Numbered from the stretch's first letter, positions 46,853-55,662 are shown. The stretch: DNA of 64,000 bases from Fodinibius sp964490705 (GCA_964490705.1 CAZBCG010000003.1:186001-250000); one strand, 5' to 3'. Program-made: numbers and translations. Notes: generated by a model not told the origin, from the sequence alone.

Positions 46853-48157
46853 ATGGTTTTTTCCCAGAAAAAGATTTACTTGGTCATCGGCCTCACTATC
46901 ATATCTCTTATCGGGATACTTCTGGTACAGTACTTTTGGATTGACGCTGCTCTTAAAACTGAGAAAGATCAATTTGACAGACGCGTTGCCACCGTTGTTA
47001 ATAAACTTGAAAATGAGATACGGTCAGATTCAGAACTGCAGAAAAGAGTACAGCATTTTACCGATTCGTCAGCAAGTCAACCTCAACAGGTATCAATTGT
47101 TAAAGAAGATCTGCAAGGTAAACTGCAAGCAAAAATTGACAGCGAGTTCAATGAGCTTACAAATCTAAATTATGAATTCGGCTTAGTACAACACGGTGAT
47201 TTCCACAAGTGCTGTCTAAACGGAGTAGCAAAAGAAGAAGTATTACTCAGCTCAATAAATACTTCTGACTTTACACCTATTTTAGAAACCAAATATCGCA
47301 GCTGCGCCTGTATCTTTGATGGAAAGGCTCATATCAATCTTTATTTTCCGAATAAAGACTTTTTTATAGCCTCACAGATTGGTGGTATGCTGGTGCTATC
47401 AGTCTTGTGTATTCTTATAGTCGTTGGCTGTTTTTCCTATACCATTCTTACCATCCGTAAACAGAAAAAACTGGCTGAAATGAAGAATGACTTTATCAAT
47501 AATATGACCCATGAGTTTAAAACACCGATCTTTTCAATCTCGCTGGCATCAAAAGCCCTCAAAAAGTCGGACCAATTAAGTAGTTCTGGTAAATTCAGCA
47601 AATACCTTGATCTCATAACGGATGAGACGAAACGATTAAAGGCGCAGGTTAACAAGGTACTGCGGATGGCACTGGTCGACTCCGAAGAGGCCGAACTAAA
47701 CAAACAGGAGGTTGACCTTCATGCCTTGATCGAACGGGTAACTGAAAACTTTGAACTCATATTATCGGAACAAAACGGTTCGGTGACCTTAAACCTCAAC
47801 GCCGAAAATCATATTATTCACGCTGACAAAACTCATATTTCGAATATCTTACACAACTTGATAGATAATGCGATTAAATATTCGAAAGAAGAACCACGTA
47901 TTACGGTTAGCACTGCTGAAGAGGAGGAAGGCATTCGCATGCGTATTTCCGACAATGGGATTGGAATAGATGCCCAAACCCAACAGCATATTTTTGATAA
48001 GTTTTACCGGGCTCAGACGGGAGATATTCACGAAGAAAATGGTTTTGGTCTTGGTCTGAGTTACGTAAAGGATATCGTTGAAGCCCACAAAGGGTCGATA
48101 CAACTCAATAGTAAAATTGATCAAGGTAGTACGTTTACTATAGTGCTACCGGCTTAA
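46853..48157 (+). CDS. Sensor histidine kinase with Cys-bearing periplasmic domain
   Basis: 434 residues. Membrane segment about 8-29, periplasmic domain about 30-172, second membrane segment about 175-200, H box 'NDFINNMTHEFKTPIF' with His220, then N, G1, F and G2 boxes ('NLIDNAIKYS', 'DNGIGID', 'FGLGLSYV'). The periplasmic domain carries Cys120-Cys121 and Cys151-x-Cys153, a possible metal site. It precedes its response regulator by 12 bp and diverges from the DUF411-methyltransferase-cus genes, which are the probable targets. Copper or silver is inferred as signal, not shown. Confidence 0.92.
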   Translation: MVFSQKKIYLVIGLTIISLIGILLVQYFWIDAALKTEKDQFDRRVATVVNKLENEIRSDSELQKRVQHFTDSSASQPQQVSIVKEDLQGKLQAKIDSEFNELTNLNYEFGLVQHGDFHKCCLNGVAKEEVLLSSINTSDFTPILETKYRSCACIFDGKAHINLYFPNKDFFIASQIGGMLVLSVLCILIVVGCFSYTILTIRKQKKLAEMKNDFINNMTHEFKTPIFSISLASKALKKSDQLSSSGKFSKYLDLITDETKRLKAQVNKVLRMALVDSEEAELNKQEVDLHALIERVTENFELILSEQNGSVTLNLNAENHIIHADKTHISNILHNLIDNAIKYSKEEPRITVSTAEEEEGIRMRISDNGIGIDAQTQQHIFDKFYRAQTGDIHEENGFGLGLSYVKDIVEAHKGSIQLNSKIDQGSTFTIVLPA

Positions 48158-48169
48158 AGTTTCGTTGAT

Positions 48170-48862
48170 ATGGGTAACCACCTACTTCTCGTTGAAGACG
48201 ATGAAAACCTGGGCTATATCCTCAAGGAATATCTGGAAATGAATGAGTTTCAAGTTGTATGGGCAAAGGACGGGGAAGAAGGGCTCAGTAAATTTAAAGG
48301 GGGCTCTTTTGACCTCTGTATTTTGGATATCATGATGCCTAAAAAAGATGGATTTACCTTGGCTGAAGAAATTAAAAGAGAGGATGAACAGGTGCCTTTT
48401 GTGTTCTTAACTGCTAAAACACTTAAAATTGACCAGTTAAAAGGGTTTGATATCGGAGCCGATGATTATATCGTCAAGCCGGTTGATGAAGAACTTTTAA
48501 TTGCTCGCATTCGTGCAATATTGAACCGATTTAACAGTGATATAAAAAAGGATGGACCTGAAACCTATACCGTAGGACAATACAATTTTGATCCAAACAC
48601 AAGAGAGTTGGCAGTTAATGGTGAAAAAGGAGATTCGCTAACACCTCGTGAAGCTGACCTCCTCGAACTCCTCTGTAAAAATATCGGTACTGTACTGACC
48701 AGGGATGAGGCGCTCGAAACCATTTGGGGCGATAGTAACTATTTCAATCGTCGTATTATGGACGTGTATATTTCAAAGCTCAGAAAATATTTTAGCGATG
48801 ATCCTGATATTGAAATCAAGAATGTCCACAGCAAAGGCTTTATACTATCTGTGAACGAATAG
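48170..48862 (+). CDS. OmpR-family response regulator
   Basis: 230 residues: receiver domain with acidic pocket Asp10/Asp11 and phosphoacceptor Asp53, conserved Lys in 'DDYIVKPVDEEL', and a C-terminal winged helix ('LTPREADLLELLCKN...RRIMDVYISKLRKYF'). Partner of the kinase 12 bp upstream. The 11-bp direct repeats upstream of the kinase are a candidate binding site. Confidence 0.94.
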   Translation: MGNHLLLVEDDENLGYILKEYLEMNEFQVVWAKDGEEGLSKFKGGSFDLCILDIMMPKKDGFTLAEEIKREDEQVPFVFLTAKTLKIDQLKGFDIGADDYIVKPVDEELLIARIRAILNRFNSDIKKDGPETYTVGQYNFDPNTRELAVNGEKGDSLTPREADLLELLCKNIGTVLTRDEALETIWGDSNYFNRRIMDVYISKLRKYFSDDPDIEIKNVHSKGFILSVNE

Positions 48863-48961
48863 CCATTAATATGACCAATGCTGATCATTAAATTTAATTC
48901 TGCATTTTTTTATGCACATCTAATGTGCTATAAAAGATAGAGTGGCTTTTTTAGCTCAATA

Positions 48962-50494
48962 TTAAACAATCTCAAAATTGGCCATCATTCCATTATCGGC
49001 ATGTTCCAGGTTATGACAGTGAAATACATATATGCCTTTTGGAGCATCAAATTTCACAAGTACCCGCACCGTTTCATCTGTATTTACTAGCACATTATCT
49101 TTCCAGCCGCGTTCATAGGGAGCAAGTTCGCCGCCGCTGCGGCTTAATACTTTAAACTGTGTGGCATGAATATGCATTGGGTGCGGCATCATACGATCAC
49201 CATGAAATTCCCAGATTTCTAAGGCATCTCGGCGAACTTCTTCATCCACCCGCATCATTTCAAAAAAGCGGCCGTTGATGGACGATCCCTGCATCATCTC
49301 CATGGACAGGTCAAACTGCCGCGTGCGTTCGGCATCAGCCTCATCCGGGAAGGAGGGGCTGGCAAGTTTTTCGGGCAGCTGGAAGGGATCCTGCTCTTCT
49401 TCTGTAATGCGAAATTCAACAATAGGCACAACTTCATCTGAAGACTGGTTTCCCTGCATCATCATACATCCGTCACCCATTCCTCCGCTGCCTTCATCCT
49501 GCATCATACCGCCATCCCCGTTCATCATACCTTCTCCATTATTCATCATTCCGTCCATTCCATTTCGGGTACGGGTTTCGATCTGCACGGAGTCGTCTAT
49601 TTCATACTGGCTGAAATCCACCAGCAGGTCGGCCCGCTCGGCCGGGGACAGGGTGACCGAAGAAGCCTCATACGGACGGTCAAGCAGACCACCATCACTA
49701 CCGATAACATAGAAAGAACTGTCATCACTTAACGACAGCTCCAGGATTCGGGCATTGGAGCTGTTCAGCAGACGCAGTCTATGATATCGGTTTGCCACTT
49801 CATGGTAGGGAGCATGAATGCCATTCACAAACAACCGGTTTCCGAAAAAGCCCATCATCCGATCCATCATGTTGAGGCTGTAGGTCGCCTGCCCCTGCTC
49901 GTTGATCTGTTTTTCCTGTATGTTCAGCGAAAGTTCATACTTGCCGGAGGGAAGATCCAGCGCCTGCTCTTCTTCATCTTCAATGATAAAAAATCCGGCC
50001 AGTCCGTGATAGATCTGCGAACCTGTTCGCCCGTGCGGATGAGGGTGATACCAGTGGGTTGCCGCCCGCTGATTCACGTTAAAATGATAATCGTATGTGT
50101 TTCCCGGCCCTATGACATCCTTGGGATGGCCGTCCATCTCCGGCGGTACCGTCAGCCCGTGCCAGTGGAGAATACTCTCCTCGTCAAGCCGGTTCTGGAA
50201 ATTGATGTCGAGCGTTTCGCCTCGAGTGACCCGGATGGTAGGGGATGGAAGAGAGCCGTTAAGGGTATAAACATCAGAATCGACAGCTCCGACCAGCTTT
50301 CGCCGGGTTGTTTCTGCCGCCAGCTCGAATTCAGAGGCACGAATTTCTTCCGGGAACGATAATTGTTGGGAAAAGGCATTCTCAGATAATACCCGTTCCC
50401 CACCTGCTTCTGACCTGCAAGAGAGTAAGGTCGGAGACAGGGTTAACATTCCGGTGCCGGCGCTTATCAACTTGAGAAACTCTTTGCGTTTCAT
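48962..50494 (-). CDS. Multicopper oxidase (CueO/CopA type) with Met-rich insert
   Basis: 510 residues. N-terminal signal with 'KRKEFLKLISAGTGMLTLSPTLLSC', possibly a lipoprotein. Copper motifs: HWHGL and HPHPHG in domain 1, HPMHIHATQF and 'HCHNLEHADNGMM' at the end, with type-1 ligands Cys493, His498 and axial Met503. A Met/Gly/Asp-rich insert of about 40 residues (near 305-345, repeated 'MMN', 'GGMM', 'CMMMQG') resembles the Met-rich segment of CueO that binds Cu(I). It probably oxidises Cu(I) in the periplasm. Last gene of the ArsR-rhodanese cluster on the minus strand and convergent with the response regulator. Confidence 0.93.
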   Translation of the reverse strand: MKRKEFLKLISAGTGMLTLSPTLLSCRSEAGGERVLSENAFSQQLSFPEEIRASEFELAAETTRRKLVGAVDSDVYTLNGSLPSPTIRVTRGETLDINFQNRLDEESILHWHGLTVPPEMDGHPKDVIGPGNTYDYHFNVNQRAATHWYHPHPHGRTGSQIYHGLAGFFIIEDEEEQALDLPSGKYELSLNIQEKQINEQGQATYSLNMMDRMMGFFGNRLFVNGIHAPYHEVANRYHRLRLLNSSNARILELSLSDDSSFYVIGSDGGLLDRPYEASSVTLSPAERADLLVDFSQYEIDDSVQIETRTRNGMDGMMNNGEGMMNGDGGMMQDEGSGGMGDGCMMMQGNQSSDEVVPIVEFRITEEEQDPFQLPEKLASPSFPDEADAERTRQFDLSMEMMQGSSINGRFFEMMRVDEEVRRDALEIWEFHGDRMMPHPMHIHATQFKVLSRSGGELAPYERGWKDNVLVNTDETVRVLVKFDAPKGIYVFHCHNLEHADNGMMANFEIV

Positions 50495-50581
50495 AGACTA
50501 CCTCTTCTTGTTCGAATACTATTTACTGATTCCGCCAAGAATGGTTAGTCGAAGATTTCCTCTTTAACTTTTTCTACTAAT

Positions 50582-50605
50582 ATGAAATTCTTTGTAGAAT
50601 TTCAT
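50582..50605. promoter_or_regulatory. Perfect AT-rich dyad upstream of the multicopper oxidase
   Basis: ATGAAATTC (50582-50590) and its exact complement GAATTTCAT (50597-50605), 6-bp spacer, 88 bp before the oxidase ATG and 43 bp after the SHOCT gene stop. No T-run follows on either strand, so an operator is more likely than a terminator. Confidence 0.45.
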
Positions 50606-50647
50606 TGCACTTATAATCTAACAGCAAGTAGTATATAAATTAGAGTA

Positions 50648-50920
50648 TCATTCATTTATTGTTTTCTTCTTGCGCTGATATTCTTCCTCATCAATTTCGC
50701 CGCGGGCATAACGTTTGTTGAGAATTCCTATCGGCGATTCTTCTGAGATTTGGTTTGTTGAATTACTACCCTTACGAATAAGGAACCAGACCAGGGTCAC
50801 GATCAAAGCAAGTATCAATAGCCAAATCAGCCCCATAAAGATCATTCCAAATCCACTGCCCCCTTCCATCATATGTTGAGGGCCATTCATTTGTGATATA
50901 AACAGATTTAATGCAGCCAT
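50648..50920 (-). CDS. Small membrane protein with SHOCT domain
   Basis: 90 residues: one hydrophobic segment (about 25-48), then the short SHOCT motif 'PIGILNKRYARGEIDEEEYQRKKKTI' type at the C-terminus. SHOCT is a short C-terminal domain with proposed oligomerising or localising role. Small SHOCT proteins are frequent near copper genes. Placed between the MFS gene and the multicopper oxidase. Confidence 0.8.
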   Translation of the reverse strand: MAALNLFISQMNGPQHMMEGGSGFGMIFMGLIWLLILALIVTLVWFLIRKGSNSTNQISEESPIGILNKRYARGEIDEEEYQRKKKTINE

Positions 50921-50975
50921 AATTGAATATTTGTGATTATGTATTTTGAAATTTGTGATAGTTTCGTACTGATAG

Positions 50976-52232
50976 CTAATTAATGTTACTATATCCTAAT
51001 TGCAGTTGAGATGCTGATCTCATCCGCACTTGAATTATCCACGCTGAGGCAAATGTCAGCAGACCGATTGTCAGCACGGCAGTGTGAATCCCGAACCAGT
51101 CGGCCAATACGCCCGTTAAAAGAGCACCAATGGCATAGCCCAGGTCACGCCAGAGCCGGAAGATGCCAATGCTCTGTGCCCGTTGTCCGGGATGAGTATT
51201 GTCGGCCACGGCAGCCAGAAAAGTCGGATACACGATGGCGGTGCCGAGTCCCAATGCAAATGAAAGCAGAATAAATTGCAGGTAGCTAACTGCCCAGGCC
51301 ATCAGCACCAGCGTGACACCTTGCATTAGCATGCCCCAAAACAGCATCTTCTTTTTACTATAATGGTCAGACATTTTACCGGTTGCCAGTTGACCGATGC
51401 CCCAAACGGCCGGATAAATACCCGTGATAACACCAATGCGATCCATCGAAAAGCTAAGATCTGCCAGCAAAATCGGCAACAGTCCCCAAACCAGTCCATC
51501 ATTTAGATTATTGACTAATCCGGCTTGGGTAATCGATCCCAGGTTCGGATGTTTCCAGGTGGTCTCAGCAAATAGGCGTTTGAGTTTAGGAATTTCAGAT
51601 GTTTGGGATTCGGCTTGCACGTGGTGAATAGTATCTTTGACGAGCAACCAACTACTTGTGAGTCCAAGTATGGCTAAGGCGATTCCGATATAAAAGGGAT
51701 AGGGTCGCAGCCCATATTCTGAGGCGACCCAGCCGGTGAGAAAAGCAACAAGGGCAACGGCGGCATAACCGGCCGACTCGTTTAGCCCCATCGCTAATCC
51801 GCGGTTTTGTTCTCCGACCAAATCAATTTTCATGACTACCGTGCTCGACCACGCCAGCCCTTGGTTAATGCCAAGCAATACATTGGCGGCAATAATCCAG
51901 CTCCAGCTACCGGCAAACATCAGCATAAAGGGGACTGGTAGGGCAAATAGCCACCCGATAATCAGCAGATTCCGCCGGCCAAAGGAGTTGGCAAGGGCTC
52001 CAGCGTAGAAATTGGACACAGCTTTTACGGTGCCAAAAACCACAATAAATGAGAGGATGGCTGTTTTGGCGGCCATGCCAAAATCTACCTCGGCAATTTC
52101 CGGCAAGATGGTCCGCTCGAGTCCCACCATACCACCGACAAAACCGTTAATGACGACAAGCAGGGTAAACTGCTTCCAGTTTTCTTTTAATCCGAGGCTA
52201 ACTGACTTAGTATTATTTCTGTTTTGCTTCAT
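50976..52232 (-). CDS. MFS transporter
   Basis: 418 residues with twelve probable membrane segments. The MFS signatures after TM2 ('GALANSFGRRNLLI') and at the equivalent point after TM8 ('GKMSDHYSKKKMLFW') are present. The N-terminal 25 residues are polar and basic. The substrate is not recognisable; the neighbourhood (ArsR-rhodanese, rhodanese-MBL) suggests an exporter for an oxyanion, metalloid or sulfur compound. It lies 19 bp after the small SHOCT gene in the same direction. Confidence 0.88.
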   Translation of the reverse strand: MKQNRNNTKSVSLGLKENWKQFTLLVVINGFVGGMVGLERTILPEIAEVDFGMAAKTAILSFIVVFGTVKAVSNFYAGALANSFGRRNLLIIGWLFALPVPFMLMFAGSWSWIIAANVLLGINQGLAWSSTVVMKIDLVGEQNRGLAMGLNESAGYAAVALVAFLTGWVASEYGLRPYPFYIGIALAILGLTSSWLLVKDTIHHVQAESQTSEIPKLKRLFAETTWKHPNLGSITQAGLVNNLNDGLVWGLLPILLADLSFSMDRIGVITGIYPAVWGIGQLATGKMSDHYSKKKMLFWGMLMQGVTLVLMAWAVSYLQFILLSFALGLGTAIVYPTFLAAVADNTHPGQRAQSIGIFRLWRDLGYAIGALLTGVLADWFGIHTAVLTIGLLTFASAWIIQVRMRSASQLQLGYSNIN

Positions 52233-52251
52233 TGCAGTGTTCTAAATCTTT

Positions 52252-52434
52252 TTATCTCTGCAAATTTCTTTTCTTTTGTTCGAATTCTTTCTCATCAATA
52301 TCTCCCCGGGCATACTTTTTTTGTAGAATGTCCAGAGGACTTTCGGTACCAATATTGGTTTTATCATCCTTGAAAAATTTGTACAAAAGAACAGTTAGTA
52401 GAGTGAGTACGAGAATTCCAATTAAAAACATCAT
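52252..52434 (-). CDS. Small SHOCT-domain membrane protein
   Basis: 60 residues: hydrophobic segment 1-22, then 'SPLDILQKKYARGDIDEKEFEQKKR', a clear SHOCT motif closely resembling that of the 90-residue protein at 50648. Two SHOCT proteins flank the MFS gene. Function unknown. Confidence 0.75.
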   Translation of the reverse strand: MMFLIGILVLTLLTVLLYKFFKDDKTNIGTESPLDILQKKYARGDIDEKEFEQKKRNLQR

Positions 52435-52511
52435 AATAAACTTACCTCTTACTTTTATTGAACTTTTATGAAATTGAAATACTAATTTGGGTTTATTCTT
52501 TAATTCGGCTT

Positions 52512-53642
52512 TTATCCAACGGCGCAGCGATTAGCACCCGCTTCCAGCTCTTCAAGCTTATGGCCTTCGCGATCTCCTTTCCGGTTGATGATGCTGATAG
52601 TCTGATAATTGGAAGGCGTTGGAGGGATTCGTGAAACAGCTGCCCAAACAAATTTTTCCTTGGAAAGGGATAATAGTTCGACATCTTTGGATAATTCCTC
52701 TATTGTTGACGTTATCACTGAATCTCCTATGCGTACAGAATCAGCAGTATGGGCAGGCAGTACTTTTGTATCACCATCCAGTTGCAACAGTCTTTGCAGT
52801 GATTCATATAACTGTTCGGCCTTGCGCAGGGCCTGTTGCTGATTTGCCTTCAGATCGGGACGTCCTACGCCATCGGTAAATAGGGTGTCGCCTGTGAATA
52901 CGGCATTCCCTTCAAATAAAAAGCTTGTGCTTCCCGGCGTATGCCCGGGAGTGTGAAGGACTGTAATCACGCTGTTGCCAAAAGTGATAGACTGATTGTT
53001 TTTTACGGGAGTAACAGGATACGCTACATCGGCTTTGCGATATAACAAATGGTCGGCGCCGATAGCCTCGGCCAGCTCCCGGGTGCGCGATACATAGTCG
53101 GCATGCAGATGCGTATCCATCACCTTAGTAATAGTCCATCCTTTATCTTCGGCTAGTTTGATATATACTTCCGGATCAAGCGAAGCGTCAATTACTATTG
53201 CCTCATTGCCGGAGCCGACAATGTAAGAGAGACAACCTTTAGCCGGGCGTCGGACCTGCAGCAGAGTCAGCTCATCACCCAAGTTCATTTCTGTGGAATC
53301 CCATGCAAAATTCCAGGCTTTCATTCCGCCATCCAGCGAATAAGCTTCAATGCCTTGCTCTCGTAATTTTTCAGTAGCAATCAAACTAGTTTTGCCAGCT
53401 CCGCAAACCGTTACAACTGGTCGATCTTCCGGCAGGTTAATGCCTTTGAAAGGATTTGCAACACCGGACTTTAGATCTTCATAGATATCAGCGTGCTTAC
53501 TTTCGGGAATGGACCATTCCTGGCGCTCATCTTCGGGACGAACATCAAGGATAAACAGTTCTTTATCCTCTTTGAGCCAGTCCTGCAATTCATCTGATGT
53601 AACAGATAGATTTTGTGCTGTTGATGTATTTGTAGAATTCAT
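52512..53642 (-). CDS. Rhodanese - metallo-beta-lactamase fusion (persulfide dioxygenase-like)
   Basis: 376 residues. N-terminal rhodanese domain (about 10-110) with catalytic loop CGAGKTS; then a metallo-beta-lactamase domain with 'DTHLHADYVS', 'LHTPGHTPGSTSF' and 'FTGDTLF'. Usual order in related enzymes is MBL first; here rhodanese comes first. The His of the HxHxDH motif is Tyr, which removes a ligand of the second metal site but leaves the H-H-D set used by mononuclear iron persulfide dioxygenases (ETHE1). It probably acts on glutathione or protein persulfides. Co-oriented with ArsR-rhodanese upstream. Confidence 0.85.
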   Translation of the reverse strand: MNSTNTSTAQNLSVTSDELQDWLKEDKELFILDVRPEDERQEWSIPESKHADIYEDLKSGVANPFKGINLPEDRPVVTVCGAGKTSLIATEKLREQGIEAYSLDGGMKAWNFAWDSTEMNLGDELTLLQVRRPAKGCLSYIVGSGNEAIVIDASLDPEVYIKLAEDKGWTITKVMDTHLHADYVSRTRELAEAIGADHLLYRKADVAYPVTPVKNNQSITFGNSVITVLHTPGHTPGSTSFLFEGNAVFTGDTLFTDGVGRPDLKANQQQALRKAEQLYESLQRLLQLDGDTKVLPAHTADSVRIGDSVITSTIEELSKDVELLSLSKEKFVWAAVSRIPPTPSNYQTISIINRKGDREGHKLEELEAGANRCAVG

Positions 53643-53694
53643 GATGTGATAGAAGTTTTGTAATTAGAAATTGATGATGTTACATGAACCCAGA

Positions 53695-54243
53695 TCAAAA
53701 GCTCCACCCTATACCAACCGTGCCCCAGGGCATGAATGGCCCACTTTCAAATGTTTGATTGGCGATCTCAATATCTTTGTCATTGAGCGTGTATCCGAGA
53801 CCTACCACGGGACTCAGATATATATTACCGAGGCCGGTATCCCAATGGTACCCGGCGCGGAGTCCCACCGAATATCCCGTATAAGTTCTGCTTTCATTGG
53901 TAGATTTCAGCGTGATTTCAGCAGAGGCTATTCCAAATTCAGGGCCTATATAAAAACCGTCCGTTCCGGTGATAAAACGCTCGGCCTGGAGAATCACACC
54001 TTTGAGCGCAGTGAAAAATCCTTCGTTTCCATGTTGAGATTCTGGTACCGAGAGTTCTCCATAGGCTTCTATGCTGTAAGTCCAACTGCCATACTGATAA
54101 CTGCCGGTTATTCCAGCCCCGCCCAGAATATAGGCCACCGGTTCTGTTTCAATACTGAATTTCTGAACCTTTTCTTGAGCATGGAGTGGTTGTGTTAGGT
54201 TTCCAATTAGCAATAGTGCGAAGGTTATAATTGCCGATCTCAT
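53695..54243 (-). CDS. Outer-membrane beta-barrel-like protein
   Basis: 182 residues with signal peptide (cleavage near 'PLHAQ'). The rest is alternating aromatic and polar residues in strands ('YILGGAGITGSYQYGSWTYSIEAYGEL', 'GYSVGLRAGYHWDTGLGNIYLSPVVGLGYTL') and ends in a phenylalanine (GIGWSF), typical of small outer-membrane barrels. Function unknown. It lies between the ArsR-rhodanese and rhodanese-MBL genes, so it may be a regulated porin-like protein. Confidence 0.7.
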   Translation of the reverse strand: MRSAIITFALLLIGNLTQPLHAQEKVQKFSIETEPVAYILGGAGITGSYQYGSWTYSIEAYGELSVPESQHGNEGFFTALKGVILQAERFITGTDGFYIGPEFGIASAEITLKSTNESRTYTGYSVGLRAGYHWDTGLGNIYLSPVVGLGYTLNDKDIEIANQTFESGPFMPWGTVGIGWSF

Positions 54244-54280
54244 AACGTTCGACTTTTTAATTAGCTTTCTCGTGTTAATG

Positions 54281-54943
54281 TTAAGATTGTTCTACAGGTA
54301 GCTGCTCAAGCATCCATTCGGGATACCCTTCATCCAATCGTTTGGCATTAAATCCCTTTTCACGGAGCAGTTCTACCGCATCATCGGCAAATACGCAAAA
54401 CGGTCCCCGACAATAGGCGACGATCTCTTGATCTTTGGGAAGTTCATCCATCTTATCAGATAGATCTTCCACCGGGATATTCAACGCCCCGGCAATATGT
54501 CCCTCATCGAATTCCTGCTCCGGGCGCACGTCAATAATGGTAATGTCTTCCTGCTGCATCTTATCGGCCAATTCCGAACTGGATAAGGTTTCAAGGGATT
54601 TTCGAGACTGACGAAACTGGTGTATGACGCGCTCAATTTCGGCTACCCGTTCGATACCCAGATCCCGGAGGGCTTTCCATGCCTTATATACACTCTGACC
54701 TGCCAGCTGATAATAAACATGATTTCCATCGCGTCGGGTATCAACCAGTTGGGCCTGTTTTAGCACCTGCAGGTGCTGGGAGGCATTCGCTCCGGTAATT
54801 TCAGTTTCCCCGGCAATTTCTGCTACCGAGTACTGTCCCTGGGCCAGCAGCTCCAGGATTTCCAGCCGATGCGGGTTCGACATCGCCTTTACAATATTGG
54901 CCAGTTGCTGATACACTTTGTTTTTAAAGGTCCGTTTTTCCAT
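54281..54943 (-). CDS. ArsR/SmtB-family regulator with C-terminal rhodanese domain
   Basis: 220 residues from ATG 54943 (frame open to 54997). N-terminal winged helix (about 10-90): 'ANIVKAMSNPHRLEILELLAQGQYSVAEIA', 'NASQHLQVLKQAQLVDTRRDGNHVYYQL'. The metal-site cysteines of ArsR or SmtB and the dithiol of SqrR/BigR are absent from this part. C-terminal rhodanese (about 120-215) with active-site loop CRGPFC (Cys178 and Cys183). The sensor is therefore likely the rhodanese loop, through persulfide, disulfide or metal/metalloid. It heads the minus cluster and shares a 36-bp dyad with the divergent gene at 55075, probable autoregulation. Confidence 0.9.
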   Translation of the reverse strand: MEKRTFKNKVYQQLANIVKAMSNPHRLEILELLAQGQYSVAEIAGETEITGANASQHLQVLKQAQLVDTRRDGNHVYYQLAGQSVYKAWKALRDLGIERVAEIERVIHQFRQSRKSLETLSSSELADKMQQEDITIIDVRPEQEFDEGHIAGALNIPVEDLSDKMDELPKDQEIVAYCRGPFCVFADDAVELLREKGFNAKRLDEGYPEWMLEQLPVEQS

Positions 54944-54974
54944 GTCTGGATATTTTTTTCTGTTCAGTGAAACA

Positions 54975-55044
54975 AAAAGATAAATATTCGTATACAACTA
55001 ATCAATTAATCTATTGAATAGTTGTATTTATTCTGTTACGTTTA
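54975..55044. promoter_or_regulatory. Divergent promoters and ArsR-type operator
   Basis: A dyad at 54992-55027 has 15-bp arms matching at 14 positions (ATACAACTAATCAAT ... ATTGAATAGTTGTAT), 6-bp centre. Plus promoter: TTG 55014-55016, 20 bp, TACGTTTA 55037-55044. Minus promoter: TTG (CAA on plus, 55003-55005), 20 bp, TATCTTTT (plus AAAAGATA, 54975-54982). Both -33 elements lie inside the dyad, so one bound dimer could shut both promoters. Confidence 0.7.
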
Positions 55045-55074
55045 ATCAGAAGTTGAACAAAAACCGTATCAACA

Positions 55075-55662
55075 ATGAGTACTAACCCACCATTAGCTTG
55101 TGATCTTTCATTAATTGATGAGAATAATCTCGACCAGCATCGACAAAATGGGGAAGCGGTCTTTGAGGCCATTAGTGAAATTCGAGAAATCGAAGACGGA
55201 TTTGAGTTCAAGCTTCCTGCAGAGACTGAGCTTATCCAAACAGTTAGCTCTTTTGTTGCAAGAGAACGACTTTGTTGTCCGTTTTTTGAGTTTACATTAT
55301 CTATTCCGTCCAATCACCAATCGGTATGGCTGCAATTGAGCGGAGGCGAAGACGTTAAATCATATATAAAGGACACACTTCTGCCCAGGCTGGATGTTCC
55401 CGTTCAAACTGAGAAGCAGTCTTCTGGGGAACCAATAAATCCTGGCCAGAAAGTAGCGGGGCTGCTGGATCAATATCCCGAAACTTACCACGTATTTCGC
55501 AAGTACGGGTGTCCGGATATGCGCGACGGTTTCTTTTCGCTGATGGCTCGTATTATGAGTGTCCGCAATGCAGCTCGCATTCACCGGATTCCACTGGATG
55601 AGTTGTTGGACGACTTGGAAGCTGCTATTTCAGAGAACCGACAACAGATAACGATTAATTGA
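55075..55662 (+). CDS. Cys-rich protein with DUF1858-like C-terminal domain
   Basis: 195 residues, soluble, no signal. The N-terminal part (about 1-100) has Cys9 and an adjacent pair Cys67-Cys68 in 'FVARERLCCPFFEF', a segment also seen in small proteins of mercury/arsenic loci. The C-terminal part (about 120-190) has 'VAGLLDQYPETYHVFRKYGCPDMRD', a pattern of DUF1858/DUF542-type (ScdA N-terminal-like) domains. Function unknown; thiol or metal binding is inferred. It is transcribed from the dyad-controlled promoter opposite ArsR-rhodanese. Confidence 0.65.
   Translation: MSTNPPLACDLSLIDENNLDQHRQNGEAVFEAISEIREIEDGFEFKLPAETELIQTVSSFVARERLCCPFFEFTLSIPSNHQSVWLQLSGGEDVKSYIKDTLLPRLDVPVQTEKQSSGEPINPGQKVAGLLDQYPETYHVFRKYGCPDMRDGFFSLMARIMSVRNAARIHRIPLDELLDDLEAAISENRQQITIN

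Noticed and set aside
48901..48930. GCACAT-CTA-ATGTGC hairpin between the response regulator and multicopper oxidase genes
   Set aside because: Stem of 6 bp and no T-run on the correct side of either strand; not called as terminator.
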